From Dethiobacter sp. (GTDB lineage: Bacteria; Bacillota_D; Dethiobacteria; Dethiobacterales; Dethiobacteraceae): 64,000 bases of DNA. The DNA lies in the NCBI GenBank assembly GCA_018333395.1, contig JAGXSQ010000117.1, forward strand, positions 4,348 to 68,347, written 5' to 3'. Both the position numbers and the translations under genes were made by a program. This document shows positions 1-8,475 of this stretch, in pieces. The notes below the pieces were generated by a model. It searched no databases. It saw only the letters and a program-made list of their open reading frames with translations, and had not been told where the DNA came from. Position 1 is the first letter of the stretch; every line of letters begins with the position of its first letter.

Positions 1-1
1 T

Positions 2-2659
2 CAAGGTCTGTATACGAATGCTGTCTATGGGTTTGCCACAATGCTGCTGCGCTTGCTGGATGAGGAGAAGCCTGCCTACGTGATGGTGGTCTTCGACAAA
101 GGCGGTCCTACCTTTCGCCATCGGCTGTTTGGTGAGTATAAAGCTAAACGGGAGAAGACCCCCTCAGAGTTGGTGGAGCAGCTGCCACGGGTCAGGGAAC
201 TGCTGGCAGCACTTGGTATCCCGGCACTGGAGGCGGATGACCTGGAGGCGGACGACCTGATCGGCACTTTTTCCAGGCAAGCTGTGACACGTGGGGTCAG
301 GCCAGTCGTCGTCAGCGGCGATGCCGATGTTTTGCAGCTAGTGGACCTGCCGGCGGAAATTATTTTTACACGACGCGGCATCTCTCAGACTGAAAGATAC
401 ACGTCCAAAGAATTGAGGGCGCGCTTTGGTCTTACAGCATCCCAGTTTATTGACTACAAGGCTCTCAAAGGCGACCAGTCCGACAATATCCCCGGCGTAC
501 CCGGTGTGGGTGAAAAGACGGCCAAGGATCTGCTTGGCCGGTTTGATTCACTGGACGGTATTTACGGACACCTTGACCAGTTGCCGAGTAAAAGTTTGCG
601 GGAAAAGCTGGAAAAAAATCGGGAACAGGCCTATTTGAGCCGGCAACTGGCGACCATAGAACTTAACGCGCCGGTTCCCTTCTTTTTAGAGGACTACAGG
701 AGAACGAGCCCGGATTATACGGCTTTACATACTCTCTTTACACGGCTGGAGTTTAAAAGTATGTTGGAAAAGCTGCCGCTAGCGGATGTCGGGTGTCAAG
801 GGTTGGCCTCTTGCTCCGAAGAAGAGCCGGCAAGCCGGCATGTTTCTGCTGAGCGTATTATCGTTATTGCCGCCTCGGATGAATGGCGCTATCTGCAAAA
901 GGCAGTCGAGGCGAGCGGCCAAATCGCCGTATTGCCACAGCCGGCTACCTGTTCTTGGCGGGACAAGCCGCAAGGAATCATGATCGTCGCTCAGGAGGAG
1001 GTGTTTTATCTTCCAGTACAGGGAGACGGACCTCCAGCGGAGGCGGACATGTTTCTGGGCGAGTCTGTCTTTGCCGTAACATGTGACGCTAAGTCTTGGA
1101 TTAACCTCTGCTTCCGCTGGTTTGGCCGCGAACCTGCTGGGCAGGTCTTTGATGTGGCCTTGGCTGCCTACCTGCTTGATCCGCTGGAGAACGGCTACCC
1201 GCTCGACCGGCTAGCTAACCGCTATCTGGCAAGCGGTGGCCGGCGCGTGCCGTTTGCTTGGCCGCAGAGAGGTCGGCGGTCGGAGGGCAGGAGTCAGGGA
1301 ACGATTAAAAACGGGACGGACAGAGACGAACTTTGCGCTGCGGCACGAGCGTTGTTGGACCTTTATCCGGTGCTGCGGGATAAGCTCGGGGAGTTTTCTC
1401 TGGAAAAGCTCTACGATGAGTTGGAGCTACCGCTGTCTTATACTTTAGCCCGGATGGAAAGAGCGGGGATAGCTGTCGATTTGGCTACCCTAGCCGAACT
1501 GAAAAGGGAAATTTCCGGACGTGTGGCAGGCCTGGAGAAAGAAATTTATGACCTGGCCGGGGAGACTTTTAACCTGAACTCGCCCAAACAGCTGGCCGTT
1601 ATTTTGTTTGAAAAACTTTCCCTGCCGGTATGGAAAAAAACCAAAACAGGTTATTCCACCGATGCCGAAGTATTGGAGGAATTAGCGCCGCGCCATGAAA
1701 TCGTGGCCAAGATTCTCTCCTACCGGATGCTTACGAAACTGCTGACTACTTACCTGGAGGGGCTGGTTAAACTGGTCAACCCGGCGACCGGGCGCCTCCA
1801 CACGACTTTTAACCAGACGGTGACAGCCACTGGGCGTTTAAGCAGCGCGGAGCCTAATTTGCAAAACATCCCTATCCGCCTGGATGAAGGTCGCCGAGTT
1901 CGGCGTGCCTTTGTGCCGGGCGGGAAAGGAATTTGCCTGCTTTCTGCTGACTATTCGCAGATTGAGCTGCGCATCCTAGCGCATATTTCCGAAGACGAGG
2001 CGTTAAGGGGGTCTTTCTGCCGCGAGGAAGATATCCACCAGCGGACGGCGGCGGAGGTCTTCGGTGTAGAGCAGGAGCAGGTAACACGCCAGATGCGGGA
2101 TCAGGCCAAGGCCGTTAATTTTGGCATCATTTACGGTATCAGTGATTATGGGCTTTCCCGCCAACTCGGTATCTCCAGGGCAGAGGCGCACCTTTATATT
2201 GAGCGCTACCTAGAGCGTTATCCGGGTGTGTGCCGCTATATTCGCCGCATAGTGGATGACGCCCGCCAGGCGGGCTATGTTACCACGCTGTTTGGACGCA
2301 GACGGTATCTCCCAGGCATCAACTCCCGCAACTTTGCTGAACGCAGCTTTGCTGAACGCACCGCTCTTAATACGCCCATCCAGGGCACGGCCGCCGATAT
2401 TATCAAGCTGGCCATGCTACGCGTGGAAGAGGCGCTTAAAATGTGCGGCGCACAAGTGCGGATGCTCTTGCAGGTCCATGATGAATTGGTCTTTGAGGCA
2501 GAGGAGGCCTCCTTGCCACTGGTGGGGAGTCTGGTGCGGGAAAAGATGGAGGGAGCCTTCCCGCTCTCTGTTCCGCTGACCGTAGAAGTTAAGGCCGGGC
2601 CTAACTGGGCTGAGATGGTCAGACTGGAAGCCCGTTTAAGGAGGGGAAAAGATGCCTGA
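2..2659 (+). CDS. polA: DNA polymerase I, 5' end outside window
   Basis: Replication and repair polymerase that removes RNA primers and fills gaps. The reading frame is open from base 2, and the 13 codons before the first ATG (41) match the conserved N-terminal region of PolA, so the true start lies upstream of the window. The order is a 5'-3' exonuclease/flap domain (EADDLIGTF, then GDQSDNIPGVPGVGEKTA), a middle domain, and the family-A polymerase. Motif A (DYSQIELR, about 1949-1972), the O-helix (RDQAKAVNFGIIYG) and motif C (VHDE, about 2474-2485) are all intact. The middle domain lacks the DxE and other acidic residues of the 3'-5' exonuclease, so proofreading is probably absent, as in Bacillus and Thermus Pol I. 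The gene overlaps mutM by 8 bases. Confidence 0.97.
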   Translation, partial: QGLYTNAVYGFATMLLRLLDEEKPAYVMVVFDKGGPTFRHRLFGEYKAKREKTPSELVEQLPRVRELLAALGIPALEADDLEADDLIGTFSRQAVTRGVRPVVVSGDADVLQLVDLPAEIIFTRRGISQTERYTSKELRARFGLTASQFIDYKALKGDQSDNIPGVPGVGEKTAKDLLGRFDSLDGIYGHLDQLPSKSLREKLEKNREQAYLSRQLATIELNAPVPFFLEDYRRTSPDYTALHTLFTRLEFKSMLEKLPLADVGCQGLASCSEEEPASRHVSAERIIVIAASDEWRYLQKAVEASGQIAVLPQPATCSWRDKPQGIMIVAQEEVFYLPVQGDGPPAEADMFLGESVFAVTCDAKSWINLCFRWFGREPAGQVFDVALAAYLLDPLENGYPLDRLANRYLASGGRRVPFAWPQRGRRSEGRSQGTIKNGTDRDELCAAARALLDLYPVLRDKLGEFSLEKLYDELELPLSYTLARMERAGIAVDLATLAELKREISGRVAGLEKEIYDLAGETFNLNSPKQLAVILFEKLSLPVWKKTKTGYSTDAEVLEELAPRHEIVAKILSYRMLTKLLTTYLEGLVKLVNPATGRLHTTFNQTVTATGRLSSAEPNLQNIPIRLDEGRRVRRAFVPGGKGICLLSADYSQIELRILAHISEDEALRGSFCREEDIHQRTAAEVFGVEQEQVTRQMRDQAKAVNFGIIYGISDYGLSRQLGISRAEAHLYIERYLERYPGVCRYIRRIVDDARQAGYVTTLFGRRRYLPGINSRNFAERSFAERTALNTPIQGTAADIIKLAMLRVEEALKMCGAQVRMLLQVHDELVFEAEEASLPLVGSLVREKMEGAFPLSVPLTVEVKAGPNWAEMVRLEARLRRGKDA

Positions 2660-3476
2660 ACTACCGGAAGTGGAAACCATCCGGCGCGACTTGGACGCTG
2701 TGCTTCTAGAGCAGATTTTCAGTCGCGTGGAGATTATTTATCCAGGGCCGGTCAGGCCTCTGTCTGCGGAGCAGTTTGCCGAGAAGCTTGCCGGAAAAAA
2801 AATTATCTCTACTGGGAGGCGCGGAAAATATCTGCTGCTTAACCTCGATGATGGCAGTGTCATCGCTTTTCATCTGCGGATGACCGGCCGTCTTGTTTTT
2901 GCCCGCCAGGAGTGCGCAAGAGACAAGCACACACATTTAGTGTTTCATTTTGCCGATGGTTCCTGCTTGACTTTTTCTGATGTACGAAAATTCGGTACTA
3001 TTTGGTTATTATCTACCGGTGGTGCAGACCAAATACCAGGATTGTCGGCCCTTGGCCCCGAGCCCCTTTCGGGGGATTTCCATTTTCCTTACCTGGACAG
3101 AGCGCTGGAAAAAAGAGCTGTCAGCGTCAAGGCTTTGTTGCTGGACCAGCGGGTAGTCGCCGGTCTTGGCAATATTTACGCCGACGAAGTCCTGCACCGC
3201 GCCTGTATCCGGCCGGAACGCAAGGCGAGGTCGCTTGGTCGCGAGGAACGAATCGTGCTGTTTCTGGCTATCCGGGAAGTGTTGGAGGAGGCCATTAGCT
3301 GCCGCGGCACTACTGTGAGCGACTACCGGGACGCGTCAGGTTCGTCCGGAATGTTCCAGGAAAGACTGCGGGTATATGGGCGCCGGGGGGAGCTGTGCTC
3401 CAGGTGCGGTGAGGTTATTTGCCGCTCTTGCGTGGCCGGGAGAGGAACCTACTACTGCCCCCGCTGTCAAAAATAA
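2652..3476 (+). CDS. mutM: Formamidopyrimidine-DNA glycosylase
   Basis: Base-excision repair glycosylase/AP lyase that removes 8-oxoguanine and formamidopyrimidines. The 274-residue product starts MPELPEVET, giving the catalytic Pro2 (Schiff base) and Glu3. A GRRGKYLL segment carries the conserved lysine of the N-terminal domain. The C-terminus is the zinc finger (CSRCGEVI ... YYCPRCQK) that closes the helix-two-turn-helix domain. Its ATG overlaps the end of polA, and AGGGGAAAAG upstream gives a ribosome site, so the two repair genes are probably co-transcribed. In many Firmicutes coaE follows mutM; here the next gene is a converging regulator, so the usual neighbourhood is broken at this point. 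Confidence 0.97.
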   Translation: MPELPEVETIRRDLDAVLLEQIFSRVEIIYPGPVRPLSAEQFAEKLAGKKIISTGRRGKYLLLNLDDGSVIAFHLRMTGRLVFARQECARDKHTHLVFHFADGSCLTFSDVRKFGTIWLLSTGGADQIPGLSALGPEPLSGDFHFPYLDRALEKRAVSVKALLLDQRVVAGLGNIYADEVLHRACIRPERKARSLGREERIVLFLAIREVLEEAISCRGTTVSDYRDASGSSGMFQERLRVYGRRGELCSRCGEVICRSCVAGRGTYYCPRCQK

Positions 3477-3512
3477 CTTAGGATAAGGGCGTAAACCGGG
3501 TTCTTCTTTAGC

Positions 3513-5513
3513 TCAGGAATTCACTAATTCGTCGGAAGACCGTAAACCACATTTTTTTAATTTACGGTAGAGGGTGGTACGGGCGATATTTAATTCCTTT
3601 GCGACTTTGGATAAATTTCCGTTGTGTTTTTTTAATAGTTCAATGAGTCGTTTCTTTTCATCTCCGGCTTCGAAAGTGATTATTTCTTGCGGGCTTTGTC
3701 CTTTAGGCTGTTTACACCGCTTAATTTCGTCGGGGACCACATCAACGGTAAGAGTGTCAGTTTTTAGCGTGTTAACGATCCTTTCCATGATGTTTTGTAA
3801 TTGTCTTACGTTACCGGGCCAGTCGCAGGAAAGAAAGATGTCCATTACTTCAGGTGAAATGCGGTTGATAACTTTTTGTTGCTGATCCGCTATTTTTTGC
3901 ATGAAATACTCAGCCAATTCCATAATATCTTCTTTTCTGTCCCTCAGAGGGAGTATGTTGATAGTCAGCACGTTTAGCCTGTAAAAGAGGTCATCTCTGA
4001 AGTTGCCTCTGCTGGCTTCGTGCCATAGGTTCTTGTTGGTGGCAGAAATAATTCTAACGTCTACCGGTATGGAATCGCCGCTGCCAATGCGCATGATTCT
4101 TTTTTCTTCAAGAACCCGAAGGAGGACAGACTGCAATTCTAGAGGCATATCTCCTATTTCATCCAGGAAAAGAGTGCCTCCGTCAGCAAGCTCGAATTTT
4201 CCTGGATTACCGCCTTTTTTGGCACCAGTAAACGCGCCTTCGGCATAACCAAACAACTCGCTGCCAATTAAATCGCGTGGAATTCCGGAGCAGTTTATGG
4301 CCAGGAAGGGGCCTTCTCCCCGCTGGCTGCTATTGTGTATGGCCTGAGCAAACATTTCCTTGCCGGTACCGCTCTCGCCCAGGATTAGCACGTTGGATGA
4401 ACTTTGTGCCGCATCTCTGGCGAGTTCTATCGATTGCCGGAACTTTTCGTTTTTGCCAATTAAATTGTCAAAGGTGAAATGAGCCTGACTGCGCAAAATC
4501 TGTTGCAGTAATTTTCGGGTTCTTTTTAATTCACTAAGCAGCAGCACTTTTCCGTGATTCTCATCGTGGTCGGCTGTTATTTGGCGTGAGGTAACGGTGC
4601 ACTGGACTTTTTGGTGCGAAAAAAGGTTATAGATACTGATTTGCTGATCTGTAACTTCTTCTTTTTGCATGATTACTTTTTTTAGAAGGCTATTTTGCGG
4701 ACCAAGCACATGATGGATGTCTTGGTGAAGTGCTCTGCTTTCGCTGAAACCAAGTAAATGGCAACAAACATTGTTTACTTGAGTTATTTCACTTTTTTCG
4801 TTAACGGCAATTATTCCTTCTGCTATAGAGTCAATGATTTTTGCTTTCTGAGCGTTGGCAACCTCACAGCACATCCAGGCATTTCTGAGCGCCAATTCAT
4901 TCTCAATGGCGTACACTGCCGCATAAACCATGCCAAGCGTATGGCTGTGTACGTTCTCGTAAAGGCCGGTCAAACAGAGCACGCCGCTAATTTTATTATC
5001 AGTTGGACTAGTAATGGGTGAAGCGGAGCAAGTCCACCTGTGTGAACACTTGCAGTAATGTTCGTGGGCGAAAACTTGTAAGGGACTACCGGCTACGAGG
5101 GCAGTACCGATAGCATTAGTGCCGGCAGATCGTTCGCTCCAGTTTGCACCGGGTCTAAAGTTACCTTTCTGCGAGGCTAGGACTATTTCAGGGTCACCTA
5201 TAATTTTCAGGAGATAGCCTTCCTTATCTGCCAACGAGACGATGAAGCCGGATCCGGAAACAAAATGGTAGAGCTTTTCCATGATGGGGAGAGCAATATT
5301 TATCAATTCCTGATTTGCTGCGCCCTTTTCATCAAGCTCTTGAAAACTAATAACTTCTTCAACCTGAATCTGATGAGGGATAACCCCCCACTTTCTGCAT
5401 CTTTCCCAGGAATCCAGAATAATCTGCCTGACTTCACCGGGCAGGACTTGTTTTGTGGCAGTGTACTCTTGCCAAATTCTTTTTAACGTTTCTTGTCGGT
5501 CTGATACTAGCAT
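3513..5513 (-). CDS. Sigma-54-dependent transcriptional activator, AcoR-like
   Basis: Bacterial enhancer-binding protein of 666 residues. The N-terminal part (about 60-220) is a GAF-type sensor with the GANWSERSAGTNAIGTAL signature seen in AcoR-like regulators. A PAS-like segment follows (about 225-300). The AAA+ sigma-54 interaction domain has Walker A GESGTGKE near residue 380, the sigma-54 contact loop GAFTGA near 425, and Walker B GGTLFLDEIGD. A Fis-type helix-turn-helix (GNLSKVAKELNIARTTLYRKL) ends the protein. It diverges from the CoA-transferase operon, and a sigma-54 promoter plus tandem palindromes lie between them, so it very likely controls that operon. The ligand cannot be read from sequence; a short-chain acid or its CoA ester is a reasonable inference. 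AAAGGGG lies 6 bases before the ATG. Confidence 0.93.
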   Translation of the reverse strand: MLVSDRQETLKRIWQEYTATKQVLPGEVRQIILDSWERCRKWGVIPHQIQVEEVISFQELDEKGAANQELINIALPIMEKLYHFVSGSGFIVSLADKEGYLLKIIGDPEIVLASQKGNFRPGANWSERSAGTNAIGTALVAGSPLQVFAHEHYCKCSHRWTCSASPITSPTDNKISGVLCLTGLYENVHSHTLGMVYAAVYAIENELALRNAWMCCEVANAQKAKIIDSIAEGIIAVNEKSEITQVNNVCCHLLGFSESRALHQDIHHVLGPQNSLLKKVIMQKEEVTDQQISIYNLFSHQKVQCTVTSRQITADHDENHGKVLLLSELKRTRKLLQQILRSQAHFTFDNLIGKNEKFRQSIELARDAAQSSSNVLILGESGTGKEMFAQAIHNSSQRGEGPFLAINCSGIPRDLIGSELFGYAEGAFTGAKKGGNPGKFELADGGTLFLDEIGDMPLELQSVLLRVLEEKRIMRIGSGDSIPVDVRIISATNKNLWHEASRGNFRDDLFYRLNVLTINILPLRDRKEDIMELAEYFMQKIADQQQKVINRISPEVMDIFLSCDWPGNVRQLQNIMERIVNTLKTDTLTVDVVPDEIKRCKQPKGQSPQEIITFEAGDEKKRLIELLKKHNGNLSKVAKELNIARTTLYRKLKKCGLRSSDELVNS

Positions 5514-5528
5514 GGCAGACCCCTTTCC

Positions 5529-5570
5529 TGTAGCGCTACAGCGTAGCGATCGCTACACTGTAGCGCTACA
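5529..5570. promoter_or_regulatory. Triple palindrome, candidate enhancer for the sigma-54 activator
   Basis: Three palindromes in tandem: TGTAGCGCTACA (5529-5540), GTAGCGATCGCTAC (5543-5556) and TGTAGCGCTACA again (5559-5570). Their centres are exactly 15 bp apart, and the whole 42 bp block is itself an inverted repeat about 5549/5550 with one mismatched pair (5542/5557). It begins 16 bp upstream of the activator ATG and ends about 115 bp upstream of the -24 element of the facing operon, the usual place for an upstream activating sequence. Its closeness to the activator gene also suggests autoregulation. Binding by the AcoR-like protein is inferred. The rest of the 5514-5841 gap holds an 8-G run (5637-5644), the -24/-12 promoter and an A+T-rich leader; no gene is seen in it. 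Confidence 0.8.
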
Positions 5571-5683
5571 CATTAGGTTGAAAAGGCAAAAAGTTGTGCT
5601 CTTCAGTTAGAGGCGATGGCAAAGTAGCATTAAAAAGGGGGGGGCAGGGCGTTTTCTATGAGAATGTTTCACCGCATTAATTA

Positions 5684-5700
5684 TTGGCACGTATTTTGCA
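5684..5700 (+). promoter_or_regulatory. Sigma-54 (-24/-12) promoter of the CoA-transferase operon
   Basis: TTGGCACG-TATT-TTGCA matches the sigma-54 consensus at every key base. The invariant GG is at 5686-5687 and the GC at 5698-5699, separated by exactly 10 bases. The predicted start is near 5711, giving a leader of about 130 nt before the ATG at 5842. GAGGAGAG just before that ATG is the ribosome site. Confidence 0.9.
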
Positions 5701-5841
5701 ATAGCAATTTGTAACAAATCATAAGGTGTTGAAAACATTATAAAACACATTATCAAGAAGTGTAAAGCATAAGATTTGCGAATCGCTGCAAAACGATACA
5801 TTTTCCGGAATGGAGAAAATCTGATGTGAGGAGAGAGTGCG

Positions 5842-6762
5842 ATGCCTGATTCCCCTGGAAGAAAAAGAACAGACAAGACAATGTCATTAGCGGAAGCGTT
5901 TAATTTGTTTATTAATAAGGGTGACAGCATTGCCTTCAGCGGCATGGGAGGTTCCCAGTGTGTCGCTCATACCTATGAACTTATTCGTCTCGGGTATAGT
6001 GGTATGACGCTTTTCGGAGATAGTCCCTGTGAGGCTGGTGATATGTTAATAGGTGCCGGAATTATAGACAGGGTTGAACTAGCGTGGTGCTCTTATGCGG
6101 TGGCGGGACTTGGCCATAACTATCGCCGGGCAGTGGAAGAAAATATTCCCGCAAAGATTGAAGTAAAAGAGTTTTCGAACTATACAATGGGCCTTCGTTT
6201 TTTAGCTGGGGCTATGAATTTACCGTTTTTGCCGACTAAATCGCTGCTAGGGTCAGCTTTGCCAACCTATAATGCGGATATCAAAGAGATAAAGTGTCCT
6301 TACACAGGTGATAAACTGGCACTAGTCCCTGCTGCTACGCCTGATGTGGCCGTGATACATGTTTCACGTGCTGATAAACGTGGTAATTGCCAGAACCTTG
6401 GCTTTACATCTAATGCGGAAAACATCGGGCGGGCAGCCAAGAGAACTGTAGTCACCTGCGAAGAACTGGTAAGCACTGATGAGATTAGACGTAACGCTAA
6501 TCTGACTTTTCTGCCCGAGTATTGTGTAGATGCAGTAATAGAGTTGCCTTTTGCTTCCCACCCCTGGAATTTTCCTTACTCCTATGCTTATGATATTCCC
6601 TTTCACGCACAGCAAATGGAGGCTTTCCGGACCAGAGAAGGTTTCGTAAAATGGTTGGATGAATGGTGTTTTGAAGCTGGCAGCTGGGACGGTTACTTAA
6701 AGAAAGTAGGTTGGGAGAGGCTTTTCAAGCTGCAGAAGATAGAAAAGCGTTTTTGTAAATGA
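5842..6762 (+). CDS. CoA-transferase subunit A, glutaconate CoA-transferase-like
   Basis: First gene of the sigma-54 operon; 306 residues resembling the alpha subunit of glutaconate CoA-transferase (GctA) and related class I enzymes. The N-terminus carries the glycine-rich GDSIAFSGMGGSQ segment of the CoA-transferase fold. The middle has the PDVAVIHVSRADKRGN motif typical of this family, where the subunit helps bind the CoA ester. It pairs with the next gene, which carries the catalytic glutamate. Expected role: move CoA from a donor such as acetyl-CoA to an incoming short-chain acid. Given the dehydratase downstream, 4-hydroxybutyrate is the most attractive acceptor, but specificity cannot be read from sequence. 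GAGGAGAGAG precedes the ATG. Confidence 0.88.
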   Translation: MPDSPGRKRTDKTMSLAEAFNLFINKGDSIAFSGMGGSQCVAHTYELIRLGYSGMTLFGDSPCEAGDMLIGAGIIDRVELAWCSYAVAGLGHNYRRAVEENIPAKIEVKEFSNYTMGLRFLAGAMNLPFLPTKSLLGSALPTYNADIKEIKCPYTGDKLALVPAATPDVAVIHVSRADKRGNCQNLGFTSNAENIGRAAKRTVVTCEELVSTDEIRRNANLTFLPEYCVDAVIELPFASHPWNFPYSYAYDIPFHAQQMEAFRTREGFVKWLDEWCFEAGSWDGYLKKVGWERLFKLQKIEKRFCK

Positions 6763-6792
6763 TAGTGGAGCGATTAAGGAAGGGGGAGAAAT

Positions 6793-7683
6793 ATGGGTTA
6801 TGCCAGCGATTACACACTTGCTGAATTGTTAGTGGCCACAGCGGCTAGGGAGATAAAAGACGGCGATGTTGTTTTTGTCGGGGTGGGCATTCCCGGTTTA
6901 GGGGCCGGGTTGGCTAAGCTGACGCATGCGCCGAATATGATTATGGCCATGGAGTGTGGCAGTATTGGCTCTCAATCTTATAGGCTGGTTCTTGGCATCG
7001 GTGACAATGCTTGTGTGGAAAATGCCATCTGCAACACTTCGCTCTGGCGGCTTTTTTCAGACCAACAGAGAGGTTATTTTGATGTCGGGATGATATCAGG
7101 CGCCCAAGTAGATAAGTATGGAAACCTAAACAGCACCACAATCATCGGTAACCGTAGCTATCAGCAACCAAAGACTAGGTTGCCCGGCAGCGGTGGCGCC
7201 AACGATATTGCCAGTTCGGCACGTAAAACAATATTAATGATTAATATGCAGGCGCGCCGCTTTATGGAGAGAGTCGATTACATTACCTCGCCGGGTTATC
7301 TGGATGGCTACGAGGCGCGCGAAAAAGCTGGCCTGCTGGGAGGAGGCCCCGAGGCTATTATTACCGATAAGTGCCTTATGCGTTTTGACCCTGTTACAAA
7401 AGAAGCTTTTGTGGCAAGTGTGCATCCGGGGGCCACGATGGAAGAGATAAAGTCACTGGTGAGCTGGGACTTAAAGTTCAGCCCAGATTTGCAGGAGACA
7501 GAGCCCCCCACGGATGAACAGGTCAGAGTAACAAGGACACTTGATTCAGAAGGTATTTACTTGAGGGGTGGCCTCAAAGGATTAACCTTCGACAGATATA
7601 TGGCGATGTTGGAGAATTCCAGGGATGTTTTGTCAAAGGTGTTTATGAAGAAGTTATATAGTGGAGATGAAGACCAATGTTAA
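6793..7683 (+). CDS. CoA-transferase subunit B, catalytic
   Basis: Catalytic partner of the preceding subunit; 296 residues. MECGSIG places a glutamate at residue 54, the position of the active-site Glu54 of the glutaconate CoA-transferase beta subunit, which forms the glutamyl-CoA thioester. The VFVGVGIPGLGAG segment and the LPGSGGANDIAS oxyanion/CoA-binding motif are also present. An intact glutamate argues for true transferase activity, unlike IpdAB-type ring-cleaving relatives. The gene follows subunit A by 30 bases with AGGAAGGGGGAGAA as ribosome site, and its end overlaps the SDR gene by 7 bases, showing translational coupling. Confidence 0.9.
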   Translation: MGYASDYTLAELLVATAAREIKDGDVVFVGVGIPGLGAGLAKLTHAPNMIMAMECGSIGSQSYRLVLGIGDNACVENAICNTSLWRLFSDQQRGYFDVGMISGAQVDKYGNLNSTTIIGNRSYQQPKTRLPGSGGANDIASSARKTILMINMQARRFMERVDYITSPGYLDGYEAREKAGLLGGGPEAIITDKCLMRFDPVTKEAFVASVHPGATMEEIKSLVSWDLKFSPDLQETEPPTDEQVRVTRTLDSEGIYLRGGLKGLTFDRYMAMLENSRDVLSKVFMKKLYSGDEDQC

Positions 7684-8438
7684 CAGATTTTTCGCTAACG
7701 GGTAGGGTTGCTATAGTTACCGGCGCTACAAAAGGCCTTGGGCGAGGGATAGCCCACGGCCTGGCAGAAGCAGGGGCAAAACTTGTGGTAGTTAGCCGCA
7801 ATCAGAAAGAGTGTGACGCCGTGGCTTTGGAGTTGCAAGAAAAAGGTGTGTCGTCGCTAGCTTACGCCGCTGACCTGCGCAATCTCGCTTCTATTCAAGC
7901 TCTTGTCGAGGCAGTGGTTAAGCAATTCGGCCGCATTGATATCCTGATCAATAATGCCGGAGCTGCCGTCACAAAACCTCCCGAGGCCATGACGGAAGAG
8001 GAATGGGATTTTGTTATGGATCTAAATCTGAAGGGGGCCTTTTTCACGGCTCAACAGGTAGGCTCGCAAATGATTAAGCAGCAGTACGGAAAAATCATTA
8101 ATATCGGATCCATCTTCAGCTTTGTGGGAGATGCCAATATAGTTTCTTACTGCGCCAGCAAGGGAGGACTTGTCCAAATGACAAGGTCGCTGGCCTTAGC
8201 TTGGGCGCGCCATAATATCAGCGTAAATGCCATAGCTCCAGGCTATATCACAACTGAATTGAATAAGGAAACGCTAAACGAGGGAAAAGTATTTAACCAT
8301 CTTATGAAGAATACACCTGCCAGAAGGTTAGGGGAAGTAAAGGATGTAGTAGGAGCCGCAGTATTCCTCGCTTCATCAGCTTCTGACTATATGACTGGGC
8401 AAAGTATCGTAATTGATGGCGGTTGGTTGGCGCACTAG
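7677..8438 (+). CDS. SDR-family dehydrogenase/reductase
   Basis: Classical short-chain dehydrogenase of 253 residues. It has the nucleotide-binding motif TGATKGLGRG near the N-terminus, the structural NNAG motif, and the catalytic set Ser145, Tyr158 and Lys162 (SYCASK). The C-terminal GQSIVIDGGW is also typical. Overall likeness is to gluconate-5-dehydrogenase/FabG-type enzymes, whose substrates vary widely. In this operon it might oxidise a hydroxy acid (for example 3-hydroxybutyrate to acetoacetate, which the nearby acetoacetyl-CoA synthetase could use) or interconvert 4-hydroxybutyrate and its semialdehyde. These are inferences from context. Confidence 0.9.
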   Translation: MLTDFSLTGRVAIVTGATKGLGRGIAHGLAEAGAKLVVVSRNQKECDAVALELQEKGVSSLAYAADLRNLASIQALVEAVVKQFGRIDILINNAGAAVTKPPEAMTEEEWDFVMDLNLKGAFFTAQQVGSQMIKQQYGKIINIGSIFSFVGDANIVSYCASKGGLVQMTRSLALAWARHNISVNAIAPGYITTELNKETLNEGKVFNHLMKNTPARRLGEVKDVVGAAVFLASSASDYMTGQSIVIDGGWLAH

Positions 8439-8475
8439 CGGATGTTGTAAAAATAAATAACTGAGAGGAAGTGCT

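Noticed and set aside
232..261. Apparent tandem duplication LEADDLEADD in PolA
   Set aside because: Length matches other PolA proteins here, so it is chance similarity rather than an inserted repeat.
5750..5800. Possible CcpA (cre-like) site in the operon leader
   Set aside because: TTTGCGAATCGCTGCAAA is a partial inverted repeat but fails the cre consensus at several fixed positions.
5607..5945. 112-codon minus-strand frame over the sigma-54 promoter
   Set aside because: It covers the promoter, the leader and the start of the CoA-transferase gene, has no ribosome site and no protein-like pattern.
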